Origin: Betaproteobacteria bacterium
Lineage (GTDB): Bacteria > Pseudomonadota > Gammaproteobacteria > Burkholderiales > JAEUOS01
Length of the DNA stretch: 64,000 nucleotides
Reading direction: 5' to 3'
Assembly (NCBI GenBank): GCA_028292405.1
Contig: JAQGMJ010000026.1
Span: 1-64,000 of the forward strand
The translations under genes and the position numbers were made by a program. Below, one piece after another: positions 37,551 through 45,173 of this stretch. Each line of letters opens with the position of its first letter. Positions within the stretch are counted from its first letter, which is position 1. The notes under the pieces were generated by a model that was not told the DNA's origin, did no database searches, and saw nothing but the letters and a program-made list of their open reading frames with translations.

Positions 37551-38696
37551 TCAGCCGCCGCGCATCGGCAGCAGCACCTGCGCCCAGCCCTTGGCCGTCA
37601 ACTGGTCGCGCTGGTCGCGCGCCTCGATGGAAAGCTTGATGCGCCCGCGGCCGTCGCCCGCCGGTTCCTTCGCCACCACCTTGCCGATGCAATAGGTGAG
37701 GTCGCCGACCAGGTTGAAGCGGCGGATCTCGGTGTACAGCTCTTCGAGAAAGCCGTGGTCGCCGGCCCAGTTGGTGAGCATGGTGGCGATCCACGAGATG
37801 CGCTCGGGGCCGTAGTCGTAGGCCTCCGGCACGCCGACGCTTTGCGCCAGCGCGGTGTCCCAGTGCACCGCTTCGGGCGGCTCGGGGATGCCGTAGCCGT
37901 TGGCGATGCCCACAGCCGGGTGGCGTTGCAGATAGTCGTACCAGAAGCCATGCGCCCAGATGAACAGTCCGCCCCAGGCCTGCTCGAAAGCGACGGCGGT
38001 GGTCGCTGTATAGGGCCCGCGCACGATGCGCGGCACCTCGCTGCCGACCTCGACGTCTTCCCAGTGCAGCACTTCGTTGCCGCGGCAGCGCTCGGCGGCG
38101 TACTGCGCGGAAATCTCCGCCAGGTGCTCGGGCGTGTAGTAGGTCTTTTCGCGTTTCAGGTCGCTGTACTTGTCCTTCTCGCGCGCCTTGGTGCGCTCGG
38201 TGCGCATGCCCCAGGACTCGGCCTGGGCGAACTCGTGGCCGTCGTCGCCGACAAAGCGGATCGAGGAGATTTGCTTGAACATGCGCTCGGCGAAGCGGCT
38301 CGGGAACTCCACCAGGTCCTTGAAGGTGACTTCCGCCTTGATCGCCTGGCCCATGCGAATCGGCTCATGCCAGCGAAAATGCGAACCGCCGAACATCGAG
38401 TGCACCCCCGGCAGGCCGCCGCGATAGCCGATCGAAATGCGGCTGAAGGCGTAGAGCATCGCCGGCGGGCAGATGATGTCGCCGTGCACCGACTTCCTGG
38501 CGTAGGCGGCGTCGAGGTAAAGCGGATTGCGGTCACCGGTGGCCCAGGCCCAGTGGCGCACGGCGTCGCGTGTCACTTCCGTCAGGTAGGGGGCTTCGCG
38601 CAGCTCGATGCGCTGGCCGATTTTCGAGCGCAGGCGCGCCAGTTCCTCGTCGGTGGCGCGGCCGCCGTGGGTGTGGGTGGGGGCTTCGGTCGTCAT
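37551..38696 (-). CDS. MaoC-like double hot-dog dehydratase/hydratase
   Basis: A 381-residue protein of two hot-dog folds. The N-half has the hydratase-type motif WAWATGDRNPLYLDAAYA followed by SVHGDIICPPAML, and the C-half GPYTATTAVAFEQAWGG...AHGFWYDYLQRHPAVG and a FLEELYTEIRRFNLVGDL end (split here). It belongs to the FAS1-like dehydratase/MaoC group, which hydrates enoyl-CoA or itaconyl/mesaconyl-type CoA esters. I choose the ATG at 38696 because GGAGA lies 7 bp upstream; an ATG at 38711 is also possible and would sit 4 bp after the CoA-transferase stop. Co-transcribed with that gene. Confidence 0.85.
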   Translation of the reverse strand: MTTEAPTHTHGGRATDEELARLRSKIGQRIELREAPYLTEVTRDAVRHWAWATGDRNPLYLDAAYARKSVHGDIICPPAMLYAFSRISIGYRGGLPGVHSMFGGSHFRWHEPIRMGQAIKAEVTFKDLVEFPSRFAERMFKQISSIRFVGDDGHEFAQAESWGMRTERTKAREKDKYSDLKREKTYYTPEHLAEISAQYAAERCRGNEVLHWEDVEVGSEVPRIVRGPYTATTAVAFEQAWGGLFIWAHGFWYDYLQRHPAVGIANGYGIPEPPEAVHWDTALAQSVGVPEAYDYGPERISWIATMLTNWAGDHGFLEELYTEIRRFNLVGDLTYCIGKVVAKEPAGDGRGRIKLSIEARDQRDQLTAKGWAQVLLPMRGG

Positions 38697-38715
38697 GTTT
38701 GTCTCCGTCATGATT

Positions 38716-39969
38716 TCAATCCTGTTCGGGCCGCGTGGCGGGCTGGGCGGTGGCGATGGCGCCGGCCGCGCACAGGGCGGCGATTTCTTCGGCGCCGTAG
38801 CCCAGCTCGGCCAGCACCGCGGCGGTGTCGGCGCCGAGCAGGGGCGCGGGGGCGTAAGGGGCGTCGGCGAATTGCGCGCCGAAATTCAGCGGGCTGCCGA
38901 CCACCTTGAGCTCACCCGCCTGCGGGTGCTGCACGATCTTGATCAGCCCGCGCGCGGCCACCACCGGCTGCGCCAGCGCCTCGCCGACGCTGTGCACCGG
39001 GCCATGCGGCACGTCGGCCTCGGTGAGGATGCGCGTCCACTCCGCCGCTGTGCGGGTTTTCAGCACGGCAGTGACGATGGACTCCAGCTCGTTGCGATTC
39101 GCGCTGCGGTCGGCGGTGGTGCGAAAGCGCGCGTCGGTCACCAGGTCTTCGCGGTCGATGGCAACGCAGAACTTGCGCCAGAAGCTGCCGACATGCAGCG
39201 CCAGCACGATGTGCCCGTCGGCCACCTCGAAGCGGCCATAGGGCACGATGGTGTGGTGGCTGCTGCCGACGCGCCCCGGGTTCTCGCCGGTGAAATAATG
39301 CATTTCGGCCAGGTAGCCGAGCAGGCCGATCAGGCCGTCGAGCATCGACAGGTCGACGTGCAATCCCTTGCCGGTGCGCTGGCGGTGCTGCAGGCCGGAG
39401 AGCGCGCCGATCGCCGCCCACAGGCCGCCGCCGATGTCGCCCATCGGCAGGCCGAGTTTGGTGGGCGGACCGTCGGCCTCGCCGTTGACCGACATTACGC
39501 CGCTCATCGCCTGGCTGATCAGGTCGAACGAGGCGGTGGTGCGCAAGGGCCCGGTCTGGCCGAAGCCGCTGATGGAGCACATGATGAGGTCGGGCTTCAC
39601 GCCTTTAAGCGCTTCGTAGTCCAGGCCGAGGCGTTCAAGCACGCCGGGGCGGAAGTTCTCCACCACGATGTCGGCGCGCGCGGCCATGCGCAGCACCAGC
39701 TCGCGCCCGGCCGTTGTTTTCAGGTCGACGGCGACGCTGCGCTTGTTGCGGTTGATCGCCAGGAAGTAATGGCTCTCGCCGGCCTTGAAGGGCGGGATGG
39801 TGCGGGTCTGGTCGCCCTTGCCGATTTCTTCCACCTTGATCACCTCGGCGCCGAGGTCGGCCAGAATCATCGAGCAAAACGGCCCGGCCAGCACGCGGCT
39901 CAAATCGAGCACGCGCACGCCGGTAAGCGGCCCTTCGCGTTCGCCGGGGGAGTTGGTGGCCGCGCTCAT
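38716..39969 (-). CDS. Family III CoA-transferase (CaiB/BaiF), second copy
   Basis: A 417-residue CoA-transferase: GVRVLDLSRVLAGPFCSMIL, DLGAEVIKVEEI, AINRNKRSVAVDL, the GFGQTGPL motif and MGDIGGGLWAAIGAL with the expected catalytic Asp. It is a paralogue of the gene at 28938-30143. Its ATG overlaps the stop of the IclR gene in an ATGA junction (4 bp), so translation is coupled. The open frame extends upstream through the regulator gene, but the conserved start is MSAATNSPGE. With the MaoC-like enzyme it probably activates and hydrates an unsaturated acid. Confidence 0.93.
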   Translation of the reverse strand: MSAATNSPGEREGPLTGVRVLDLSRVLAGPFCSMILADLGAEVIKVEEIGKGDQTRTIPPFKAGESHYFLAINRNKRSVAVDLKTTAGRELVLRMAARADIVVENFRPGVLERLGLDYEALKGVKPDLIMCSISGFGQTGPLRTTASFDLISQAMSGVMSVNGEADGPPTKLGLPMGDIGGGLWAAIGALSGLQHRQRTGKGLHVDLSMLDGLIGLLGYLAEMHYFTGENPGRVGSSHHTIVPYGRFEVADGHIVLALHVGSFWRKFCVAIDREDLVTDARFRTTADRSANRNELESIVTAVLKTRTAAEWTRILTEADVPHGPVHSVGEALAQPVVAARGLIKIVQHPQAGELKVVGSPLNFGAQFADAPYAPAPLLGADTAAVLAELGYGAEEIAALCAAGAIATAQPATRPEQD

Positions 39970-40769
39970 GCCCACTCTCCTTCGCGCTCGATCAGCGTGG
40001 CGGCCTGTGCGGCGGTCTCGCGCAGCATGCCGCCCAGTTTCGCCAGGCGCGGCGCGCCCAGGCCGCCGGCGCGGCCGACCAGGCACAGCACCAGGCTGGG
40101 GTCGACTTGGTAGCCGGGCAGCACCGCCGCCACCGCGCGCACGCCGGGCTCGTATTCTTCCAGGCTGAGCGCGTAGCCTTTGGCGCGCACTGTTTTCAGC
40201 GCGGCCAGCAGCTCGGTCTGCCGCGCCTTGGCAGCGTAGCCCTTGAGCGCCTGCGCCAGCACCAGCACCTCCTCGTCGTCGTAGGCGGCCAGCACGGCGC
40301 GGCCCATGGCCGGCGCGGTCAGCGGATAGACCTCGCCGATCGGCACGTTGACCGAGTCCAGCGGATGGCCGCGCGGGAACACGCGGTCGAGCACGACGAT
40401 GCCGGCATGCCCGCCCAGCACCTGGCCGACCAGGCAGACCAGTTGTTCGCGGTCCGCCAGGGTTTGCAGCAGGGTGCGCACCGCCGCACGTCCGGAATAG
40501 CCGCGCCGCGCCGCGGTGCCGAGTTCGACCAGCTTTGGGCCGAGGTGCCAGGCGGCCGAATCGCCGCGCTTTTCCACCGCCCCCAGGCGCAACAGGGTGG
40601 AGAGGATGTTGAAGCAGGAACTCTTGGACAGGCCGAGTTCGCGGGCGATGTCCGATACGCCCGCGCCGCGCGGGCGGCCGGCGAGAAAGCCCAGAATGGC
40701 GAAGGCGTTGTCGACCGCGGGCGCGAGGCTGCGGGCACCGGCCGCGGAATCGGAGGGAAGATCGAGCAA
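39966..40769 (-). CDS. IclR-family transcriptional regulator
   Basis: A 267-residue regulator. Residues about 17-80 form the winged helix-turn-helix (VDNAFAILGFLA, VSDIARELGLSKSSCFNILSTLLRLGAVEK); the C-terminal effector domain has the usual YPLTAPAMGRAVLA and GYALSLEEYEPGVRAVAAVL segments. It is the first gene of the operon with the CoA-transferase, MaoC-like enzyme and Bug receptor, so it likely senses the substrate acid or its CoA ester and controls its own operon. Two dyads in the leader (40801-40833) are the likely operator. Confidence 0.92.
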   Translation of the reverse strand: MLDLPSDSAAGARSLAPAVDNAFAILGFLAGRPRGAGVSDIARELGLSKSSCFNILSTLLRLGAVEKRGDSAAWHLGPKLVELGTAARRGYSGRAAVRTLLQTLADREQLVCLVGQVLGGHAGIVVLDRVFPRGHPLDSVNVPIGEVYPLTAPAMGRAVLAAYDDEEVLVLAQALKGYAAKARQTELLAALKTVRAKGYALSLEEYEPGVRAVAAVLPGYQVDPSLVLCLVGRAGGLGAPRLAKLGGMLRETAAQAATLIEREGEWA

Positions 40770-40800
40770 GGAATTGTCTCCGTATGAGGCTGAACTTGTC

Positions 40801-40833
40801 GTTCAATATGTGGAACGATGTTCAATATGCTGA
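40801..40833. promoter_or_regulatory. Paired IclR-type operator
   Basis: GTTCAATATGTGGAAC (40801-40816) and GTTCAATATGCTGAAT (40820-40835) are two dyads (GTTC...GAAC type) repeated at 19-bp spacing, directly upstream of the IclR gene start and shared with the divergent glpD side. IclR proteins commonly bind such tandem palindromes as dimers of dimers. Confidence 0.6.
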
Positions 40834-40984
40834 ATAGCATACACTCGCCGCGCGCGCTGTCAAGAGACCCGGCGCATCCTCCCGGCGGCCGGGTCGCAGC
40901 GATGGCATGCGCTGCCGCAGGCGGGTTGCATCGCCGCGTGTATCATGGCGCGACTCTCATCCGGGCCTGGCCAGTGAACGCACC

Positions 40985-42505
40985 GTGAACGAAGAATCGA
41001 CGGTTTACGACCTGTTCATCATCGGCGGCGGCATCAACGGCTGCGGCATCGCGCGCGATGCGGCCGGGCGCGGTCTTTCCGTCTGCCTGGCCGAGCAGAA
41101 CGACTTCGCCAGCGCCACCTCGCAGTGGAGTACCAAGCTGATCCACGGTGGCCTGCGCTACCTCGAGTATTACGAATTCCGCCTGGTGGCCGAGTCGCTG
41201 CGCGAGCGCGAAGTATTGCTGCGCGCCGCGCCGCACCTGATCCAGCCGCTCGAATTCATCCTGCCGCACGAACCGCATTTGCGCCCGCGCTGGATGATCG
41301 CCGCCGGCATGCTGCTCTACGACATGCTTGGCGGCAAAAAGTCGACGCCGCGCTCGAAAAGCGTCTACCTCACGGATTCGCCCCTAAGCGCCGGCTTGAA
41401 GCCGAACTACACCCACGGCTTTTCCTACTATGACGCCCGCGCCGACGACGCGCGCCTGACGCTGGCCAATGCGCGCGGCGCGGCCGATCTTGGCGCCACC
41501 ATGCTGCCGCGCACGCGCTTTGTCTCGGCTGCGGTCGACGAAGGCCTGTGGCAAGTCGAGCTGCAGGATGCCAAGGGCATGCCGCAAATTTATCGCGCGA
41601 AAATGCTGGTCAATGCCGGCGGCCCCTGGGTGGCGCACCTGCTGCGTTCGATCAAGGGCGTGACGCAAAAAGCCGGCGTCAAGCACGTGCGCGGCTCGCA
41701 CATCGTGGTGCCGCGCATCCACCAGGGCGAGCATGCCTACATCCTGCAGAACGCCGACAAGCGCATCATTTTCATCATCCCCTACCAGGGCGCGTATTCG
41801 CTGATCGGCACCACCGACATCGCGGTGGACGATTACGCGCAGCCGCGCATCTCGGAAGAGGAGATCGATTACCTGTGCAAGTCCGCCAGCGCCTATACGC
41901 TCAAGCCCGTCAGGCCCGCCGACGTGGTCTGGACCTATAGCGGCGTGCGCCCGCTGTACGACGACGGCGGCGCCGACGCCAAGGCGATCACCCGTGATTA
42001 CGTGCTGGAGATGAACGACAGCGCCGGCGCGCCCCTGCTGAACATCTTCGGCGGCAAGCTCACCACCTTTCGCCGCCTGGCCGAACACGCGCTGGAAAAA
42101 ATACAGGCGCACTCTCCACCGCTTTTTTCGCAAATCGGTCCGGCCTGGACCCATCTCAAGCCATTGCCCGGCGGCGACTTCGAAGGCGGCCTGCCGGCGC
42201 TGATCGCCGAGATCGTGCGGCGCCACCACTTTTTGCCGGCGGAGCATATTCCCGGCATCGCGCGGCGCCACGGCAGCGTAGCCCTGCGCTGGCTCGAAAA
42301 TGCCGGCAGCATCGAAGACATGGGCGAATATTTCGGCGCGGGTTTGTATAAACGTGAAATAAGTCACATGGTCGCCGACGAGTGGGCTCTTACGGCGGAA
42401 GATGTGCTCTGGCGCCGCAGCAAGTGCGGCCTTATGATGTCGGGCCCGGAACGCGAACGGGTGGCGGCCTATTTGAGCCAAGCCCCCGAAAAACAAGCAG
42501 CCTGA
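40985..42505 (+). CDS. glpD: Aerobic glycerol-3-phosphate dehydrogenase
   Basis: Oxidises glycerol-3-phosphate to dihydroxyacetone phosphate and passes electrons to quinone at the inner membrane face. The 506-residue protein starts at a GTG (NEESTVYDLFIIGGG) with the FAD-binding GGGINGCGIARDAAGRG, then SATSQWSTKLIHGGLRYLE, TTDIAVDDY and the C-terminal domain with NIFGGKLTTFRRLAEHAL. The next gene follows after 16 bp. It is divergent from the IclR operon. Confidence 0.95.
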   Translation: MNEESTVYDLFIIGGGINGCGIARDAAGRGLSVCLAEQNDFASATSQWSTKLIHGGLRYLEYYEFRLVAESLREREVLLRAAPHLIQPLEFILPHEPHLRPRWMIAAGMLLYDMLGGKKSTPRSKSVYLTDSPLSAGLKPNYTHGFSYYDARADDARLTLANARGAADLGATMLPRTRFVSAAVDEGLWQVELQDAKGMPQIYRAKMLVNAGGPWVAHLLRSIKGVTQKAGVKHVRGSHIVVPRIHQGEHAYILQNADKRIIFIIPYQGAYSLIGTTDIAVDDYAQPRISEEEIDYLCKSASAYTLKPVRPADVVWTYSGVRPLYDDGGADAKAITRDYVLEMNDSAGAPLLNIFGGKLTTFRRLAEHALEKIQAHSPPLFSQIGPAWTHLKPLPGGDFEGGLPALIAEIVRRHHFLPAEHIPGIARRHGSVALRWLENAGSIEDMGEYFGAGLYKREISHMVADEWALTAEDVLWRRSKCGLMMSGPERERVAAYLSQAPEKQAA

Positions 42506-42521
42506 GATTTTTGACCCGCCA

Positions 42522-43319
42522 ATGACTCCGCTTTCCCAACTCAAGCCCGAGCAGATCAAACGCATCAAGGGCGTCTTCACCGACGTCGACGACACCCTCA
42601 CCACCGGCGGCCGCCTGACCTCGCAGGCATTGGCGGCGATCGAAGACTTGCTGGCCGCCGGCCTGAAAGTGGTGCCGGTCACCGGCGGCCCGGCCGGCTG
42701 GTGCGACCACATGGCGCGCGCCTGGGGCGTGGACGCTGTCATCGGCGAAGGCGGCGCGTTTTATTTTCATCTCGACCGCGATACCGGCAAGCTGGTCAAG
42801 CGCTTCTGGTACGACGAAGAGGCGCGCTACGCCAAGCGCCAGCTGCTGAAAGCGGCGCGCGACTCCGTGCTGGCCGAATTTCCCGGGGTGTTCCTTTCCT
42901 CCGACCAGCCCTATCGCGAACTCGACCTCGCCATCGAGCTGCGCAATGCGCGCGGCTCGCTGATTCCCGACCCGGTGCGCGACGACATCATTGCCGTGGT
43001 CAAGCGGCGCGGCATGACCGCCAAGGTCAGCTCGATCCACATCAACGCCTACTTCGGCGAATACGACAAGCTCGCCATGGTGCAACTGATGGCCAAGGAA
43101 TTGTGGAAGGAAGACCTTGCGACCTCGCGCGACGAATGGCTGTTCGTCGGCGACTCGCTGAACGACGCGGCGCTGTTCGAATTCTTTCCGCTGTCGGTGG
43201 GCGTGGCCAATGTGCGCCATGTGCTCGACAAGCTGCCGGTGCCGCCGAACTATGTGACGGAAGCGGAAGGCGGGGCGGGATTCGCGGAAGTGGCGAAGAT
43301 GGTGCTGGGAAATCGCTAG
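42522..43319 (+). CDS. HAD-superfamily phosphatase
   Basis: A 265-residue cytoplasmic hydrolase. Motif I is DVDDT with nucleophile Asp21 and acid/base Asp23; motif II is VTGGPAG; the large cap (C2 type, HAD-IIB) includes the KVSSIHINAYFGEYDK segment; motif IV is GDSLNDAALFEFF. HAD-IIB members dephosphorylate sugar phosphates such as mannose or trehalose phosphates; glycerol-linked metabolism is suggested by co-transcription with glpD, but the substrate is not known. Confidence 0.88.
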   Translation: MTPLSQLKPEQIKRIKGVFTDVDDTLTTGGRLTSQALAAIEDLLAAGLKVVPVTGGPAGWCDHMARAWGVDAVIGEGGAFYFHLDRDTGKLVKRFWYDEEARYAKRQLLKAARDSVLAEFPGVFLSSDQPYRELDLAIELRNARGSLIPDPVRDDIIAVVKRRGMTAKVSSIHINAYFGEYDKLAMVQLMAKELWKEDLATSRDEWLFVGDSLNDAALFEFFPLSVGVANVRHVLDKLPVPPNYVTEAEGGAGFAEVAKMVLGNR

Positions 43320-43371
43320 CTGTTGAGAATTGACGTAAATGCATTGCGCCGAGTCAGCCACTCTGCAACCA

Positions 43372-43425
43372 AAACTGGGGTCGGATCACATTTGCTTCTT
43401 TGCAAATGTGATCCGACCCCAGTTT
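43372..43425. repeat. REP-like perfect hairpin, 24-bp stem
   Basis: Arms 43372-43395 and 43402-43425 are perfect reverse complements (AAACTGGGGTCGGATCACAT...) around loop TTCTTT. It lies between the convergent HAD and bactofilin genes. The arm resembles the hairpin at 10326-10374; both look like members of a REP/MITE-like family with the GGG-TC-GA core. Confidence 0.78.
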
Positions 43426-43444
43426 CGTTGGGTGCTTCGCCGGC

Positions 43445-44026
43445 TTAGACCGTGGACATGCTGTGCAGGCTCGTGCTCACCGGCGCCGTTGCAGTTGTCG
43501 TTGTGGGCTTGGCGGCGCGCGGCGCGTGCTCTTCCTCGATGTTGCCGTCGATGTGGCCGCCCTCTTCGATCACCAGTCGGCCGTAGCGGATTTTGCCGGA
43601 GACGCGCCCGGTGGCATGGACGATCAGGCGCTCGCGCGCCGTCAGCTCGCCCTCGAAGGAGCCGTGAATCTCGGCGACGTCGATGCCGACCTTGCCCTTG
43701 AAGGTCCCGTGCTGCGAAATCTGGATCACCCGGCTATCCATCGTCGCTTCGACCACGCCTTCGACGACCAGCGTATCGCAGTCGGTGATCTCCACGCCCT
43801 TGAGTTTGATGTTCGGCCCGACGATCAGCTTGCTGCCGCCTTCGGGTGTGAGGTTGTCGCTTTTCGGCGAACCGTTGGCATTGGCATTGATGCCGTAACT
43901 TGAACTGGCCGGGCTCGGAGCAGCGGCGGTTGCTGCTGCTGCCGGGGCCGGCGCGGGCGTGACCGGCGGCGGGGTAATGCGTGTGCGGTCCTCGCGCTTG
44001 CCAAACAGGCTGTCGCTCTTGATCAT
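43445..44026 (-). CDS. Bactofilin
   Basis: A 193-residue cytoskeletal protein that polymerises without nucleotide and organises cell shape or polar proteins. A Pro/Ala-rich tail (PPPVTPAPAPAAA) precedes the beta-helical core: KLIVGPNIKLKGVEITDCDTLVVEG, EATMDSRVIQISQHGTFKGKV, AEIHGSFEGELTARERLIVHATGRVSGKI (split here) and YGRLVIEEGGHIDGNI. The ATG at 44026 is chosen because GGAGGAG lies just upstream. It is single and divergent from the membrane protein gene at 44325. Confidence 0.93.
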   Translation of the reverse strand: MIKSDSLFGKREDRTRITPPPVTPAPAPAAAATAAAPSPASSSYGINANANGSPKSDNLTPEGGSKLIVGPNIKLKGVEITDCDTLVVEGVVEATMDSRVIQISQHGTFKGKVGIDVAEIHGSFEGELTARERLIVHATGRVSGKIRYGRLVIEEGGHIDGNIEEEHAPRAAKPTTTTATAPVSTSLHSMSTV

Positions 44027-44203
44027 GACTTCTCCTCCATGGTTCGGATCAAATACCACGCGCCACGCTGCCCCCGATGGACAGCGCTTCATGCGCGAGC
44101 GACGATCACCCATGCATGGCGCTGTTTGCCGGCAACGCGTGCGGGTTTACCGATGCACACCGATACCGACGTCATGTAGGCCCGCCTGCATGGTAAAAAG
44201 TTC

Positions 44204-44219
44204 CGTGATATTCATCACG
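44204..44219. promoter_or_regulatory. FNR/CRP-like palindrome between divergent genes
   Basis: CGTGAT-ATTC-ATCACG is a perfect 6-bp dyad with a 4-bp spacer, the geometry of FNR/CRP-family sites (TTGAT-N4-ATCAA), with G at the outer position. It lies in the gap between bactofilin (-) and the membrane protein (+). Confidence 0.4.
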
Positions 44220-44324
44220 TTTTTACGTGTCTCCGTAAAGCCTACAAGCAGCCGGCGTCCACGATTTATCGGTTCTCCCCGGCGAGCCGCCCCAAACACT
44301 GGCGATGCGGTATATTTTCAGCGC

Positions 44325-45173
44325 ATGCTTGCCAGTGGTTGCGAACAACATAAGCCTCCAGCCTTGCAGACAAATTTCATCTCCAGTGCGATCGACGCGC
44401 GATGGCTGCGCCGCGCAATCCTGATCTGCAGCCTGCTGGGTAGCCTGTTGTTCGGCACGGCGCTGCTCGCTTCTTTTGTCGACCCGCTTCTGGTCGAGCG
44501 GGTCGGCCATGAAATGATCCGCCTGCAAGTGCAGAAGAAGGTGGGTGAGCATATCGATGCGATCGACCAGGGCTTCGTCGTGCGCCAGGCCGCGCGCTAC
44601 ACCAAAGGCTACGCAGCGCAGATCGAATTCACCAGGAAGCTCCTGCGCGACAAGGCGCCGGAACGCATCGCGGCGCTGATCGCCGAAATGCAACGCAAGG
44701 ATTGCGAATGCCGCAGGACAATCGAAACGCGTTTGCGCGGCATTCTCGAAAACAGCCTTGCCAGCGCCGAGCGTGCGCTGCAAGGCCTGGATACCCTGAT
44801 TCGCAGCCAGTACCTCGTATTGGCCGAAAGAATCACCCGGGAATTTCGCATCTTCACCGGCGTCAATGCGGTCGTGTGCGCGGCCTTGGCGGCGGCAGCC
44901 CTGTCACGCCCGCGCGCGGGCGTGCATTTGCTGCCGGCGGCGCTGGTGCTGCTGGCAGCGGCGCTGATCACCGGCGGATTTTATCTGTTCGCGCAGAACT
45001 GGCTCGCGACGCTGATATTTGGCAGCTATGTAGGCTGGGCCTATGTAGGCTACCTGGGCGCGGTGGCAATCCTGCTGACGGATATTGTCTTCAATCGCGG
45101 GCGCGTTACCGGTCGCGTGCTTGGTTCGATGCTGGATATATCCGGCGCGGGCGGAATCATCCTGCCCTGTTGA
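44325..45173 (+). CDS. Multi-spanning membrane protein, unknown function
   Basis: A 282-residue inner-membrane protein I do not recognise. It has a membrane helix near 27-50 (AILICSLLGSLLFGTALLASF), a long helical stretch rich in charged residues (about 60-165, including a CECRR cluster) that may be a cytoplasmic or periplasmic coiled coil, and four C-terminal hydrophobic segments (VCAALAAAALS, AALVLLAAALITGGFYLF, ATLIFGSYVGWAYVGYLGAVAILL, VLGSMLDISGAGG). The last 17 bp overlap the end of the convergent kinase gene. Confidence 0.7.
   Translation: MLASGCEQHKPPALQTNFISSAIDARWLRRAILICSLLGSLLFGTALLASFVDPLLVERVGHEMIRLQVQKKVGEHIDAIDQGFVVRQAARYTKGYAAQIEFTRKLLRDKAPERIAALIAEMQRKDCECRRTIETRLRGILENSLASAERALQGLDTLIRSQYLVLAERITREFRIFTGVNAVVCAALAAAALSRPRAGVHLLPAALVLLAAALITGGFYLFAQNWLATLIFGSYVGWAYVGYLGAVAILLTDIVFNRGRVTGRVLGSMLDISGAGGIILPC

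Noticed and set aside
38716..40806. A single 696-codon CoA-transferase frame that includes an N-terminal extension
   Set aside because: The extension is the IclR gene read in another frame; the conserved CoA-transferase start is at 39969 with an ATGA junction.
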